Counted from the stretch's first letter, positions 26,183 to 35,531 are shown. The stretch is 64,000 nt of DNA from Gracilimonas sp017641085 (GCF_046115515.1 NZ_CP175953.1); one strand, 5' to 3'. Notes: generated by a model not told the origin, from the letters alone. Translations and numbers: made by a program.

Positions 26183-28210
26183 ATGATAAGTGACGAGAAA
26201 AAAGAAGAAGTACGGGCAGCCGCAGATATCGTGGAGGTGGTTTCAGACTACGTAAAGCTGAAGCGGTCGGGCAGTGGATTTGTGGGGCTCTGTCCTTATC
26301 ATGATGAAAAAACACCTTCCTTTAACGTTACTCCCCGTCTTGAGATTTTTAAATGCTTTGGTTGTGGTGAATCAGGGGATGTATTTAAGTTTGTGATGGA
26401 TCAGGAAGGGGTGGGCTTCAATGAGGCCGTTCGTCAACTCGCCGAGCGGTACGGAGTCTTCATCCCGGAAGAGGATAATGAAGAGCCGAGCGAGAATACC
26501 CAGCTTCGGGAAGGTATTTACCATGCACTCAAATTCGCGGGTGTATTTTATTACCGAAACCTGATTGAAAACCCGGAAGCTGAAAAGGCTATCAAGTACC
26601 TCGAGAACCGGGGATATAACCGGGAAGTGTATAAAAAGTTCGGACTGGGTTTTTCTCCATCGGGAGGAGAGGAGCTATGGAAGGCTGCAAAGAATGCCGG
26701 CATTGATGAAAATTACTTAGTTGAGGCAGACCTTATCAAGCCAAGTAACCGCGGCAGTGGCTTTTACGATACTTTTCGGGGAAGACTGATGTTTCCCATT
26801 TTCAATCCTACCGGAAAAGTAATTGCCTTTGCGGGACGTGTTTTGGGTAATGAAAAGACGGCGAAATACATCAACTCATCCCAAACCAAAGTCTATAACA
26901 AGAGCGAGGTTGTTTACGGAGTCAATTTTGCGAGGAATGAGATTCGAAAGAACAAGGAAGTGATTCTGGTGGAAGGCTACACGGATGTAATCACTCTTCA
27001 TGAACAGGGCATCAAGAATGTGGTGGCCAGCAGTGGGACGTCGCTCACAGCCGGACAAATGAAGATTTTGCATCGCTATGGTGAACGCATTGTCATGATC
27101 TATGACTCCGATGATGCGGGGCAAACGGCGATGAAGCGGGGTATCAATATCGCGCTGGCCGAGGGGATGGAAGTGCAACTGCTGGAGCTGCCTGAAGATC
27201 AGGACCCTGATTCTTTTGTGAAGCAGTTCGGCAAGGAATCATTTGAAGAACTGAAGAAAGAGGAAGCCGGCGATTTTGTGGATTTTCTGCTACTGAAGGC
27301 CGGTGAAGAAGGCCGGCTCGAAAAGCCTACTGAAATACCCAAGGTGATCACCGAGATCCTGGAGTCGATTGCCAACATCAAAGACTCCATTCAGCGACAG
27401 GTTTATGTACAGTACCTGCATCAGAAGATGCAAAAGTTCCAGAAGGTGAAGGAAAGCGATTTATATGAGCAGCTGGAGCGGGTTATGAACGACAGGCGCT
27501 GGGAAGAAAAACGCTCGCAGCGAAGGGAAGAAGCCCGGCAGCGTTTTCAGGAGGATCGTGCAACCCAGGATCCGGGAATGGAAGGTGGGCCAATGGATGA
27601 ACCTCCGCATCCATCCGGCGCAGCAGTTTCGGAAAGGCCTCAACCTCGCTCCAGGAAAAAACCTCACTTTGAGAAAGAGCTCATTCGTCTGATGATTACC
27701 TATGGTCGCAGTATGGTGGAATACATTTGTTCGTTCACCAATTCCAAACTCTTTGAGGATGATGAACTGCGGATGTTTTATGAGGATATCATCGAGCGAT
27801 ATAAAGAGGAAAAAGAGATTTCTGTGAATGTGTATTCCGGCATGGACGACCCTTTTCCGCGTTTGGTTGGAGATGTTCTATTGGAGCAGCACACGGCCAG
27901 TGATCGCCACGAGGAAAAAGTGGGACTGAAGTATGAAAAGGATAAGAATCCTTATAAAACGGCTAAAAGCTCTATCAGAGCGTCACAGATAAACTTTTAC
28001 CGGCATAAACAAAATGAGCTGGCTGATAAAATTGCAGCCGCTAAGGGCGAGGAAAAGCTGGAACTGATGGAGCGTCAGAAAGATATTAAATCAAAACTTA
28101 CCCGCCGGGAAACAACCGATCCTGATGACTTATACCCCGATCCGGATTCTGATATAGACCACCAGGTTAACGACAAGGTGTTTCAGTACAAGATGAAGGG
28201 GGAGGAGTGA
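26183..28210 (+). CDS. dnaG: DNA primase
   Basis: A 675-residue bacterial primase. The CHC2 zinc finger is at about residues 37-61 (CPYHDEKTPSFNV and CFGCGESG). The Toprim catalytic domain holds VEGYTDVI near residue 258 and the metal-binding DSDDAGQ near 311. The C-terminal region, after a charged linker rich in Arg/Glu and Pro, should bind the replicative helicase. I start at ATG 26183; a TTG two codons earlier is unlikely. It makes RNA primers for replication. A tandem-repeat hairpin follows the stop codon. Confidence 0.97.
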   Translation: MISDEKKEEVRAAADIVEVVSDYVKLKRSGSGFVGLCPYHDEKTPSFNVTPRLEIFKCFGCGESGDVFKFVMDQEGVGFNEAVRQLAERYGVFIPEEDNEEPSENTQLREGIYHALKFAGVFYYRNLIENPEAEKAIKYLENRGYNREVYKKFGLGFSPSGGEELWKAAKNAGIDENYLVEADLIKPSNRGSGFYDTFRGRLMFPIFNPTGKVIAFAGRVLGNEKTAKYINSSQTKVYNKSEVVYGVNFARNEIRKNKEVILVEGYTDVITLHEQGIKNVVASSGTSLTAGQMKILHRYGERIVMIYDSDDAGQTAMKRGINIALAEGMEVQLLELPEDQDPDSFVKQFGKESFEELKKEEAGDFVDFLLLKAGEEGRLEKPTEIPKVITEILESIANIKDSIQRQVYVQYLHQKMQKFQKVKESDLYEQLERVMNDRRWEEKRSQRREEARQRFQEDRATQDPGMEGGPMDEPPHPSGAAVSERPQPRSRKKPHFEKELIRLMITYGRSMVEYICSFTNSKLFEDDELRMFYEDIIERYKEEKEISVNVYSGMDDPFPRLVGDVLLEQHTASDRHEEKVGLKYEKDKNPYKTAKSSIRASQINFYRHKQNELADKIAAAKGEEKLELMERQKDIKSKLTRRETTDPDDLYPDPDSDIDHQVNDKVFQYKMKGEE

Positions 28211-28358
28211 TTGGGTGATTGGGTGATAGGGTGAATAAGTGATTGGGTGATTGGGTGATTGGGTGATTGGGTGGGTTGGCCATTATTTTTTTGACTTTAC
28301 CTCGATTAACTGAATCAGCCACATCACCTCATCACTTTATCACCCTATCACTCTTCAC
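28211..28358. repeat. Octamer tandem repeat with an inverted partner
   Basis: About six copies of TTGGGTGA-like units directly follow the dnaG stop (28211-28270). The complementary strand pattern reappears at 28322-28358. The segment 28223-28251 and the right arm can pair over about 28 bases with few mismatches. Lying between convergent genes, it may act as a bidirectional terminator-like structure. Confidence 0.75.
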
Positions 28359-28765
28359 TAACCCAACTCACAATTTAGCATCCAGCGGATTCCGAATTTG
28401 TCTTTGAGCATACCATAGCGGGCGCCCCAAAAGGTTGTTTCCAACGGCATAGTCACTTCACCACCTTCTGAAAGCAGTTCAAACAGCCTATCCTGCTCTT
28501 CTTCAGAATCTATATTTATGTTCAGCTGCACGTTATCACCTTCTGTTATATCCTTATGAGGTGCGCCGTCCGAAAACATCATATGGATACCGTCCGCTTT
28601 CAGTTCGCCGTGCATGATCTTTTGTTTGTGCTCGTCATCCACCGGCATTTCAGTATCTCCAAAGCGCTGCAAAGCGGTGATCTCACCATCCAGGCACTCT
28701 TTGTAGTAATTCATGGCCTCTTCGCAGTTTCCCCGAAAAAATAAATATGGAACAAGCGTTTTCAT
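28358..28765 (-). CDS. VOC-superfamily (PhnB/glyoxalase-like) protein
   Basis: A 135-residue protein with the PhnB-type VOC fold: MKTLVPYLFFRGNCEEAMNYY at the start, IHMMFSDGAPHKD in the middle, and WGARYGMLKDKFGIRWMLN at the end. This subfamily, often misnamed 3-demethylubiquinone methyltransferase, contains dimeric metal-binding-fold proteins of unknown reaction. It is a single gene. Confidence 0.88.
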   Translation of the reverse strand: MKTLVPYLFFRGNCEEAMNYYKECLDGEITALQRFGDTEMPVDDEHKQKIMHGELKADGIHMMFSDGAPHKDITEGDNVQLNINIDSEEEQDRLFELLSEGGEVTMPLETTFWGARYGMLKDKFGIRWMLNCELG

Positions 28766-28777
28766 GATAGAAGTATG

Positions 28778-29452
28778 TTAGTTAGATGTTAGGGCATATA
28801 CTAAAATATTTGTGCCCATTTGCAAAGCTTTTTGTCGGAGTGATTGCGGGGTATTGTGTACATCAGCATCCGCCCAGCCATCACTGAGATTAGATTCATA
28901 ACTGAAAAACACCACAAGCCGCCCTTCATGAAATATCCCAAATCCCTGTGGCGGTTTACCATCGTGTTCGTGGATTTTGGGCAGTCCATTCTCAAAAGTA
29001 TAAATCTGATCGTAGATAGGATGATTGAAGGGAATCTCGATAAACTCTTCATCCGGAAAGACTTCTTTCATGGCCGGACGGATGTACTCATCCAGTCCGT
29101 AATCGTCATCTATGTACAAAAAACCACCATTCTGCAGGTACTCGCGCACGTTTCGGGCTTCCGTTGAAGTGAGAGCAATGTTTCCGTGGCCGGTCAGGAA
29201 AACAAAAGGGTAGGAATGGAGGTTGGCGCTTCCGAGAGATACATCCGTGTAGGAATCTGCTATCTGGATTGGGACATTACTCTTGGTGAAGGAGATAAGA
29301 TTCTCCAAAGCAGAAGGGTCATTATACCAGTCTCCGCCTCCGCGATATTTAGCCCGGGCAATTTCGAACTCCCCGGAGCTTTGGGCATAGATAACGGGAT
29401 TTCCTGTAAAAGCCAGGAACGGTAATAAAACATAGAGAAAGGTTAAGCGCAT
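28778..29452 (-). CDS. DUF4159 family secreted protein
   Basis: A 224-residue protein with a signal peptide (RLTFLYVLLPFLAFTGNPVIYA) followed by a DUF4159 domain. The typical pieces are EIARAKYRGGGDWYNDPSALENL, YPFVFLTGHGNIALTSTEARNVREYLQNGGFLYIDDDYGLD (split here), and the closing AKQMGTNIL-like segment. The fold is related to glutamine-amidotransferase-like ThuA domains. In other genomes it occurs with MoxR/DUF58 gene sets; here it stands alone. Function unknown. Confidence 0.85.
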   Translation of the reverse strand: MRLTFLYVLLPFLAFTGNPVIYAQSSGEFEIARAKYRGGGDWYNDPSALENLISFTKSNVPIQIADSYTDVSLGSANLHSYPFVFLTGHGNIALTSTEARNVREYLQNGGFLYIDDDYGLDEYIRPAMKEVFPDEEFIEIPFNHPIYDQIYTFENGLPKIHEHDGKPPQGFGIFHEGRLVVFFSYESNLSDGWADADVHNTPQSLRQKALQMGTNILVYALTSN

Positions 29453-29576
29453 AAACTGATCTGTAACGAATTGAATTTTAGAGCGCAGTGAACTGAATAA
29501 AATATAGCATATTGATATTCATTATCACAGAGTCGATCACATCTAAGATAATACCGTGCAGGTATGCTTTTTATTG

Positions 29577-30485
29577 TTACAGATTGGGATTTCGCTCCAC
29601 ATTCGTGGTTACCGTATCTGAAGCAAGGGAACCGAACACGCCAATACCACCATCTACATGATAAATGACATTTTGGATTTCACCGGGAGAAAGGGTGGAA
29701 CCGCCCAGCTGTACTTGTTGGGATCGCACGAAGTCATATACGTTATCGTCTAAGGTGTTAGCCACAATATCATTCACCCCATAAAATGCGATACCGATCC
29801 AGGGATACTTAACTGTAACCGAGCCATCCGGGTTGACCTCAAAATTACCCTCGTTGATGATGCCGGAACTGTTATTAGACAGCAGCGTTAGGTCTTCTTC
29901 AGGGTCATCACTGTCCCGAAACACGTCTGCATAAAAGGGAGTGAGGTCTTCAGCATCAGGTTCAAAGCTGATGGCATTAAATACAAAAATGTTCTGCCGG
30001 CCGGGATATGAGCTTTCACTCAGTGTAATTTCAAGCTGTTTGGTAGATTGATAGACCACAGACTCTGCAACACCACCTAAAATCTCAAAGCTTCCCGGAA
30101 TGATGGTATGGGCAGTGATAACATCGTTGGAACCGGGGAAAGAAATGTGCAACTGATACGTTCGTTCCGGAATGACCGCATGATTTTGGTCGGGTTGATA
30201 GATACCGGTTTCAGCATTTGAGTAGGTAAATGATTGCTCTACGGAGCTTTCGGGTCCGTTTGCCAGCAGGCGAACTTCTATAATTGCATCATTTACTGCG
30301 GCTTCCTCAAAATCGTATACTTCATCAGCCGGAATGGTGGTAGAAAGCCGAACCTGTGGTAACTGACGATTGGCAACCAGGTATGATTCAACCACATATA
30401 ATTCCTCATAGTCATCTTGCGGATAGACATTACACGAAGTGATAAGAGCCGAAGCAAAAAATATTAATAGCGTTAGTTTCTTCAT
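29577..30485 (-). CDS. DUF4249 outer-membrane lipoprotein
   Basis: A 302-residue lipoprotein with signal KKLTLLIFFASALITSC and an immunoglobulin-like strand-rich body. YVVESYLVANRQLPQVRLSTT and the closing VYDFVRSQQVQLGG...NVIYHVDGGIGVFGSLASDTV are typical of DUF4249. The true start is the ATG at 30485, where the lipoprotein signal begins, although the frame is open further upstream inside the receptor gene. It lies 4 bp after the TonB-dependent receptor gene. In Bacteroidota DUF4249 proteins are usually encoded with such receptors and probably act as SusD-like surface partners. Confidence 0.9.
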   Translation of the reverse strand: MKKLTLLIFFASALITSCNVYPQDDYEELYVVESYLVANRQLPQVRLSTTIPADEVYDFEEAAVNDAIIEVRLLANGPESSVEQSFTYSNAETGIYQPDQNHAVIPERTYQLHISFPGSNDVITAHTIIPGSFEILGGVAESVVYQSTKQLEITLSESSYPGRQNIFVFNAISFEPDAEDLTPFYADVFRDSDDPEEDLTLLSNNSSGIINEGNFEVNPDGSVTVKYPWIGIAFYGVNDIVANTLDDNVYDFVRSQQVQLGGSTLSPGEIQNVIYHVDGGIGVFGSLASDTVTTNVERNPNL

Positions 30486-30489
30486 GTTA

Positions 30490-32757
30490 CTAAAAGTTGA
30501 CGGTGTAGGAAATTGAAGGCAGAATGGGCAGCAGGTAAACAGGATTACGCTCCACCGGGTTTTCATCAAAGTCGAAGCTGTAGAACCATACATTACGGCG
30601 GGAATACACGTTGATGAGTTGCAGCTGTAGCTCTGAATCGCCCAGGTCAAAGAACTTGCCTTTTCGTGAGAACGATACATCCATTCGGTGATAACTTGGG
30701 AGCCTGGAGGCATTAACCCGCCCAACGGTAAAGGTGTTACGGTCGTCAAAGGTCCATGGTAAGTCGAGCTGTACATATCGGCCCAGTACCTTGGTGTAAG
30801 ATTGCCCGGTGGCAAAGTTAAATGAAGCGGTAACTTTCCAGCGTTCATTGAACTGATAATTTCCAACGAGGTTGATATCATGCCGGCGATCGTATTTTGG
30901 AGGGTAGAAACGAGCGGTTTGCCCCTGTTCGGTAATCTCAGAATTGTAACCCGGGTATCGCCTCCAGGTGTAGCCCAGTGTATAACCGATAAACCCGGTG
31001 AAATCCCCGGCTCTTTTTTCAAAAAACACTTCTACTCCGTATGCACTTCCGTCTCCCACACGAAATAAATCTTCATATAAAAGTCCGGCAACGTCGGGAA
31101 GAAAGGGATCAAGCTCGAACAGGTCTTCCATGGTTCGGTAATAGACTTCAACATCAAGTCCATACCCTTCAAAAGGAATGGTTTTAGCTCCGAGTACGAA
31201 CTGATCTCCGTAAGCAGGGGAGACGCCTTCGGCGGAAGTCAGCCACACATCAAAGCCGGAAAAGGCTTCGTTGGTTACAAGGGTGAGGAACTGATTGTAC
31301 CGACCATAGGCAGCCTGAAGGCGTACCCGGCTTCCGGGCCTGTATTCCATGGAGAAACGGGGTTCAATACGCACGTAATCTCCATCTGAAAAATAGTTCA
31401 TACGTACCCCCGGGGTGAAAATCCATTGGTCGTTGGGTCGCCATTCATCCTGTATATAAAAAGACGCATATTGATTCTGAATGCGGCTCCCAAAGGTGTC
31501 CTGGCCATCAAAAGTATCCTGCAGTTTGAAGGTGAAGATTCCGGACCAAATCCCGGTTTCGATAGTGTGGTTGTTGCCGGGCAAATATTCAAGATCGGCT
31601 TTCAGGGAAAAATCATAGATGTTATTGGAGCGGGTGAACTTTGTCCCGGCAAAATCAAACCCCGGGAAATTGAAGTACCGGGAGCCGGTAAGAACAAAGT
31701 TAGAGAACAGTTTTTCTGAGAAGATGTGTGTCCAATTGCCGCTTAATGTCTGATTTCCATAATTCAGGTCAAACTCAGCATCTTCCGCAAAAGGGAAAGT
31801 TACCTGATCCTGTCCGGCATAAAAGGCGAGGGATAATTTATCGTTTTGGGTGGCATCGAAATTCACTTTTCCGTTAAAATCGTAGAAATAGAATTGACTG
31901 GGTACGTTATCCGTAGTTTGGCGAAGACCGGCCAGCAGGGGCTCAAGGGTAGAGCGCCGTGCTGAAAACATCCAGGACCCTTTGCTGTACGGCCCTTCAA
32001 TCGAAGCCCGGGAAGCCAGTAATCCAACGGTTGCGGTACCGTCCATTTCATTCCGGTTTCCGTCTTTGTTGTAGATTGTCAGGACCGAACCCAATCGGCC
32101 GCCATATTCAGCCGGGTATCCGCCTTTATATAATCGCACGTCTTTAATGGCATCGGGATTGAAGGTAGAGAAGAAGCCAAAAAAGTGACTGGGGTTGTAC
32201 ACAGTGGTCCGGTCTAAAAGGATCAGGGTTTGATCCGGACTTCCCCCACGGATATATAAACCGCTTGAAAAATCTGAGGCGGCTTTAACGCCGGCCAGCA
32301 GCTGGATGGAGCGAAATACGTCGGCTTCGAAAACAGACGGAAGCTCCTGAATCAGCTGGGCATCAACCTGCACAGTTCCGATGTTCTTCTGTTCTTCTTC
32401 CTCCCGGCTGGAGCGTACCACTATTTCATCCAGTTCCACACTTTCGGGAACCAGCTCAACATCCAATCTCAGGTTCTCCCCCGGTTCAAGCGTAATTTGT
32501 TGTCGATATGGTTTGTACCCTATGTAACTGCAAAAAAGGGTGTAGGTGCCAGGCTGAATATTGGGCAGCGAATAATACCCTAATGTATTGGAAGCCGTAC
32601 CTTTGTTGATTTCCTGGAAGCCTATATTTGCACTGATGAGCGTTTCCCCGGTTTCAGAATCAGTGATGTATCCATTTAAAGAAGCGGCTTGCTGAGCGTT
32701 AACAGATGTAAATCCCCCGATGATAAAAATAAATGCCAGTAAGAGTGTGCGATACAT
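30490..32757 (-). CDS. TonB-dependent receptor with carboxypeptidase-like regulatory domain
   Basis: A 755-residue outer-membrane receptor. It has a signal peptide (1-21), then an N-terminal beta-sandwich (about 24-110, LNGYITDSETGETLISANIG). The plug domain contains ELPSVFEADVFRSIQLLAGV and GLYIRGGSPDQTLILLDRTT. The 22-strand barrel ends in LPILPSISYTVNF. It probably imports an unknown ligand together with the DUF4249 lipoprotein encoded 4 bp downstream. No regulator (sigma/anti-sigma) is next to it. Confidence 0.93.
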   Translation of the reverse strand: MYRTLLLAFIFIIGGFTSVNAQQAASLNGYITDSETGETLISANIGFQEINKGTASNTLGYYSLPNIQPGTYTLFCSYIGYKPYRQQITLEPGENLRLDVELVPESVELDEIVVRSSREEEEQKNIGTVQVDAQLIQELPSVFEADVFRSIQLLAGVKAASDFSSGLYIRGGSPDQTLILLDRTTVYNPSHFFGFFSTFNPDAIKDVRLYKGGYPAEYGGRLGSVLTIYNKDGNRNEMDGTATVGLLASRASIEGPYSKGSWMFSARRSTLEPLLAGLRQTTDNVPSQFYFYDFNGKVNFDATQNDKLSLAFYAGQDQVTFPFAEDAEFDLNYGNQTLSGNWTHIFSEKLFSNFVLTGSRYFNFPGFDFAGTKFTRSNNIYDFSLKADLEYLPGNNHTIETGIWSGIFTFKLQDTFDGQDTFGSRIQNQYASFYIQDEWRPNDQWIFTPGVRMNYFSDGDYVRIEPRFSMEYRPGSRVRLQAAYGRYNQFLTLVTNEAFSGFDVWLTSAEGVSPAYGDQFVLGAKTIPFEGYGLDVEVYYRTMEDLFELDPFLPDVAGLLYEDLFRVGDGSAYGVEVFFEKRAGDFTGFIGYTLGYTWRRYPGYNSEITEQGQTARFYPPKYDRRHDINLVGNYQFNERWKVTASFNFATGQSYTKVLGRYVQLDLPWTFDDRNTFTVGRVNASRLPSYHRMDVSFSRKGKFFDLGDSELQLQLINVYSRRNVWFYSFDFDENPVERNPVYLLPILPSISYTVNF

Positions 32758-32879
32758 GAAGTTTGAGTCGTCTGAAATTTTGAGCTACTTACACGAACTA
32801 TTGCAAAGAAAGTTAGCGCTAAATTCATTCCCGAATGTTAAGAAAGTATTACTGCGGGTTCTTTTCAAAAAAGGTTGTT

Positions 32880-33894
32880 TTATTAGTTGGTGTAAGTGCG
32901 AAGGGCTGAACCCCTTCGCTTGTGTACCGGAAGGTTTGGTTGCCTGTGTAAAGAGGGGGGGGTTGGGTGTATTCCGGTAAGTAAGCGAGTCGTTTACGGC
33001 ATCGAATGGTTGATTTACGCGTGAAGGGTTCTTCAATTTATTATTTCCCTTATTTAATAACCCGCTGGTCTCATGTTCATTTTGGCTTGATCCAAAACGA
33101 ACCAAAAGATCAAGGCGGGCGAAAAAAGAGCTAAAAGTGACTGCATTACGCTAAAATAAATCAAAGCTCCATTACTCTTCGAGATGGCTTCTTTGGTGCT
33201 CAGCGGAGTGATTTATTTCTTAACGCTTCATTTCGTCCCTTTCTTTACGCTCTTTTTTCTAAGGCCGGTATAATTTCCTTCTGTTCCCCATTGTTGTCCT
33301 TAGTGCCTCGTTGGAACCGGTGGGTTGGGGTAAATAGTGTGAAGGGCTGAACCCCTTCGCTTGTGTACCGGAAGAGTTGGTTGCTTGTGTAAAGAAGGTG
33401 GGTGTGGTTAGATGTATTCCGGTATGCAAGCGAGTCGTTTACGGCATCGAATGGTTGATTTACGCGTGAAGGGTTCTTCAATTTATTATTTCCCTTATTT
33501 AATAACCCGCTGGTCTCATGTTCATTTTGGCTTGATCCAAAACGAACCAAAAGATCAAGGCGGGCGAAAAAAGAGCTAAAAGTGACTGCATTAAGCTAAA
33601 ATAAATCAAAGCTCCATTTCTCTTCGAAGTGGCTTCTTAGGTCCTCAGCGGTGTGATTTATTTTTTAACGCTTCATTTCGTCCCTTTCTTTACGCTCTTT
33701 TTTCTAAGGCCGGTTATAATTTCCTTCTGTTCCCCTTAGTGCCTTGTTGGAACCGGTGGGTTGGGGTAAATAGTGCGAAGGGCTGAACCCCTTCGCTTGT
33801 GTACTGGAGGATTTGGTTGCCTGTGTAAAGAGGGGGTGTTTGGTTGGATGTATTCAGGTAAGTAAGCGAGTCGTTTACGGCATCGCTTGAGTTT
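32880..33894. repeat. Tandem direct repeat, units of 441 and 436 bp, about 2.3 copies
   Basis: Three copies of the marker GAAGGGCTGAACCCC begin at 32900, 33341 and 33777, giving periods of 441 and 436 bp; the third copy breaks off near 33894. Each unit starts with a hairpin (GCGAAGGG paired with CCCTTCGC). Each full unit holds a second nested palindrome: GAAAAAAGAGC with GCTCTTTTTTC at 33121/33249 and 33565/33694, and AAATAAATCA with TGATTTATTT inside. It also has a segment around TTCATTTTGGCTTGATCCAAAACGAACC that I associate with a widespread intergenic repeat of Bacteroidota relatives. Open frames here are side products of the repeats. Confidence 0.88.
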
Positions 33895-33920
33895 GTTTTA
33901 GTACCGGAGGAGTGTTTAAA

Positions 33921-34076
33921 CCCGTCATCGCGAGGAGCCGGCGTTGTTGATACGAGCTTTCCGTATATCGACGACGCGATCTCCATAATCCACTTGGGAT
34001 GCCAGTTCAGGGAGATTGCTTCGTCGTCATGCATCCCAAGCTTTTATCCCAAATCCGGCCTCCTCGCAATGACGGG
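33921..34076. repeat. 156-bp palindromic element, copy 1 (left of the GIY-YIG gene)
   Basis: The element begins CCCGTCATCGCGAGGAG and ends with the near-complement CTCCTCGCAATGACGGG. Inside, CGACGACGCGATCTCC can pair with GGAGATTGCTTCGTCG, and CTTGGGATGC with GCATCCCAAG in an interleaved order, so a pseudoknot-like fold is possible. Copy 2 at 34410-34565 differs at only about two positions. Confidence 0.92.
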
Positions 34077-34097
34077 GTGAATTTATTATAATCTACA

Positions 34098-34409
34098 ATG
34101 CCAAGAGACAAAGACCTTTACGTGTACATCCTCACCAATAAACATCATACCGTATTGTATACAGGGGTAACCAGTGACTTAGTAAACCGGGTGTGGAAGC
34201 ATAAGAACAAGCAAATCAAAGGCTTTACCAAAAGATATAATGTGGACAAGCTGGTTTACTTTGAAGGACCCGGTGATCCAATCTATGCCATTGAAAGAGA
34301 AAAACAAATTAAGGCTGGATCACGACAGAAAAAGATTGATTTGATTAATGAGATGAACCCGGAGTGGAAAGACCTTTACCACGAGATTATTCCTAAGAAC
34401 TATAAATAA
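34098..34409 (+). CDS. GIY-YIG domain endonuclease, single domain
   Basis: A 103-residue protein consisting of just a GIY-YIG nuclease domain: YVYILTNKHHTVLYTGVTSD holds the two Tyr-containing motifs, with a catalytic Arg in DLVNRVWKHK and a Glu in AIEREKQIK. It starts 21 bp after one 156-bp palindromic element and its stop codon directly abuts the second. Small GIY-YIG proteins of this kind are common in Bacteroidota and related groups; some are UPF0213-like and uncharacterised. The bracketing repeats suggest a link to repeat mobility, but this is inference. Confidence 0.88.
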   Translation: MPRDKDLYVYILTNKHHTVLYTGVTSDLVNRVWKHKNKQIKGFTKRYNVDKLVYFEGPGDPIYAIEREKQIKAGSRQKKIDLINEMNPEWKDLYHEIIPKNYK

Positions 34410-34565
34410 CCCGTCATCGCGAGGAGCCGGTGTTGTTGATACGAGCTTTCCGTATATCGACGACGCGATCTCCATAATCCACTTGGGATGCCAGTTCAGG
34501 GAGATTGCTTCGTCGTCATGCATCCCAAGCTTTTATTCCAAATCCGGCCTCCTCGCAATGACGGG
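34410..34565. repeat. 156-bp palindromic element, copy 2 (right of the GIY-YIG gene)
   Basis: It has the same length and orientation as copy 1, with about two substitutions, and starts at the base after the GIY-YIG stop codon. The two copies and the gene form a compact 645-bp unit. Confidence 0.92.
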
Positions 34566-34573
34566 TTATTAAA

Positions 34574-35461
34574 TTACAACCCCAAATCACCTTGTTCGGC
34601 TTCGCCGGGGATATCCAAATTTGTTCCCAGCTCTTTGTTTATGGCTTTGATGAAATGCTTGGAAAGCATAGGCGATTCTTTCTCCAGGTTCTGATGCACA
34701 AAGAAGTACAGCTTCTCGAGTCCCTGCTCTTTCCAGAACTTGAGTCGTTCCACCCAATCATCCAGCCGATCATAATCGCTGGCATGATTGGCACCCACAT
34801 ACCGGATAAAAGCTACGGGGGAAGTAAGCCGCATATGCAGTAAGTCCCGGCGCCCGGCAGTGTCTGTGATGATATTTGCTACTCCGTTTTCCTCGAACAA
34901 CTGGTACACCTGACTTGCTACTGCAGCATCATTGTACCAATCTGTATGTCGTAATTCGATGGCAAGCGGAATGTCATCCGGCCAGATTTCAACCAGCCGC
35001 TGTACCCTGTCAAAATCTTTAGGTTTGAAATCATCCCGAAGCTGCAGGAAAATCATTTCCAGCTGATCTCCAAACCCTCGCATCCCATGGAGATATTCTT
35101 CCAGTGGAGCTTCAATATTCTTTAATCGTTTAAAGTGACTGATGGTATTTACCACTTTGGGAAAGAATTTGAATTCGTCCGGTGTTTTCTCAGCCCAAGT
35201 TTCTGACTGTTCCGGCCCTTTATTTCCATAAAACGTGGCATTCAGCTCAATAGAATTAAACTGCCGGGAATAGTATTCCAGTTCATCTTTGGTTCCGCGA
35301 GGATAAAACCCTTTCAGGTCTTTCTTATTCCATTTGGCACAACCCACATAAGCATTAAAATCACTGCTGCCTCTTTGATTCAAAACCCGCAGGGTGTCGG
35401 GGTGATCAGGAGGGAGGGTGAAATCGATTTCGCCGGGATTATCTACCTTACCAAACTTCAT
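34574..35461 (-). CDS. DUF72 family protein
   Basis: A 295-residue protein of the DUF72 family (TIM-barrel fold). The diagnostic features are YVGCAKWNKKDLKGFYPRGTKDE, the block YYSRQFNSIELNATFYG, and LAIELRHTDWYNDAA, which holds the conserved charged residues; the C-terminus has YFFVHQNLEKESP. The reaction is not established; the fold resembles sugar-phosphate isomerases. A single gene just upstream of the tmRNA on the opposite strand. Confidence 0.92.
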   Translation of the reverse strand: MKFGKVDNPGEIDFTLPPDHPDTLRVLNQRGSSDFNAYVGCAKWNKKDLKGFYPRGTKDELEYYSRQFNSIELNATFYGNKGPEQSETWAEKTPDEFKFFPKVVNTISHFKRLKNIEAPLEEYLHGMRGFGDQLEMIFLQLRDDFKPKDFDRVQRLVEIWPDDIPLAIELRHTDWYNDAAVASQVYQLFEENGVANIITDTAGRRDLLHMRLTSPVAFIRYVGANHASDYDRLDDWVERLKFWKEQGLEKLYFFVHQNLEKESPMLSKHFIKAINKELGTNLDIPGEAEQGDLGL

Positions 35462-35462
35462 A

Positions 35463-35531
35463 GGTTCGTTATTGGTTAATCGTTATTCGTGTATTTGCAA
35501 TATAACGAATAACCAAAAACGATTAACGAGT
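35463..35531. repeat. Imperfect inverted repeat made of CGTTATT/CGAATAAC units
   Basis: Lies between the DUF72 gene and ssrA. The left arm (GTTATTGGTTAATCGTTATTCG) and right arm (CGAATAACCAAAAACGATTAAC) are imperfect complements. The same heptamer makes the array at 11851-11897. Confidence 0.55.

Noticed and set aside
30486..31022. N-terminal extension of the DUF4249 gene upstream of 30485
   Set aside because: It lies in another frame inside the TonB receptor gene and would bury a perfect lipoprotein signal that starts at 30485.
32785..34034. Open frames on the minus strand (32785-33105, 33245-33550, 33714-34034) sharing similar protein sequence
   Set aside because: They fall entirely inside the 441-bp tandem repeat and the 156-bp element, and their similarity is that of the DNA repeat. 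There is no conserved start or ribosome-binding site.
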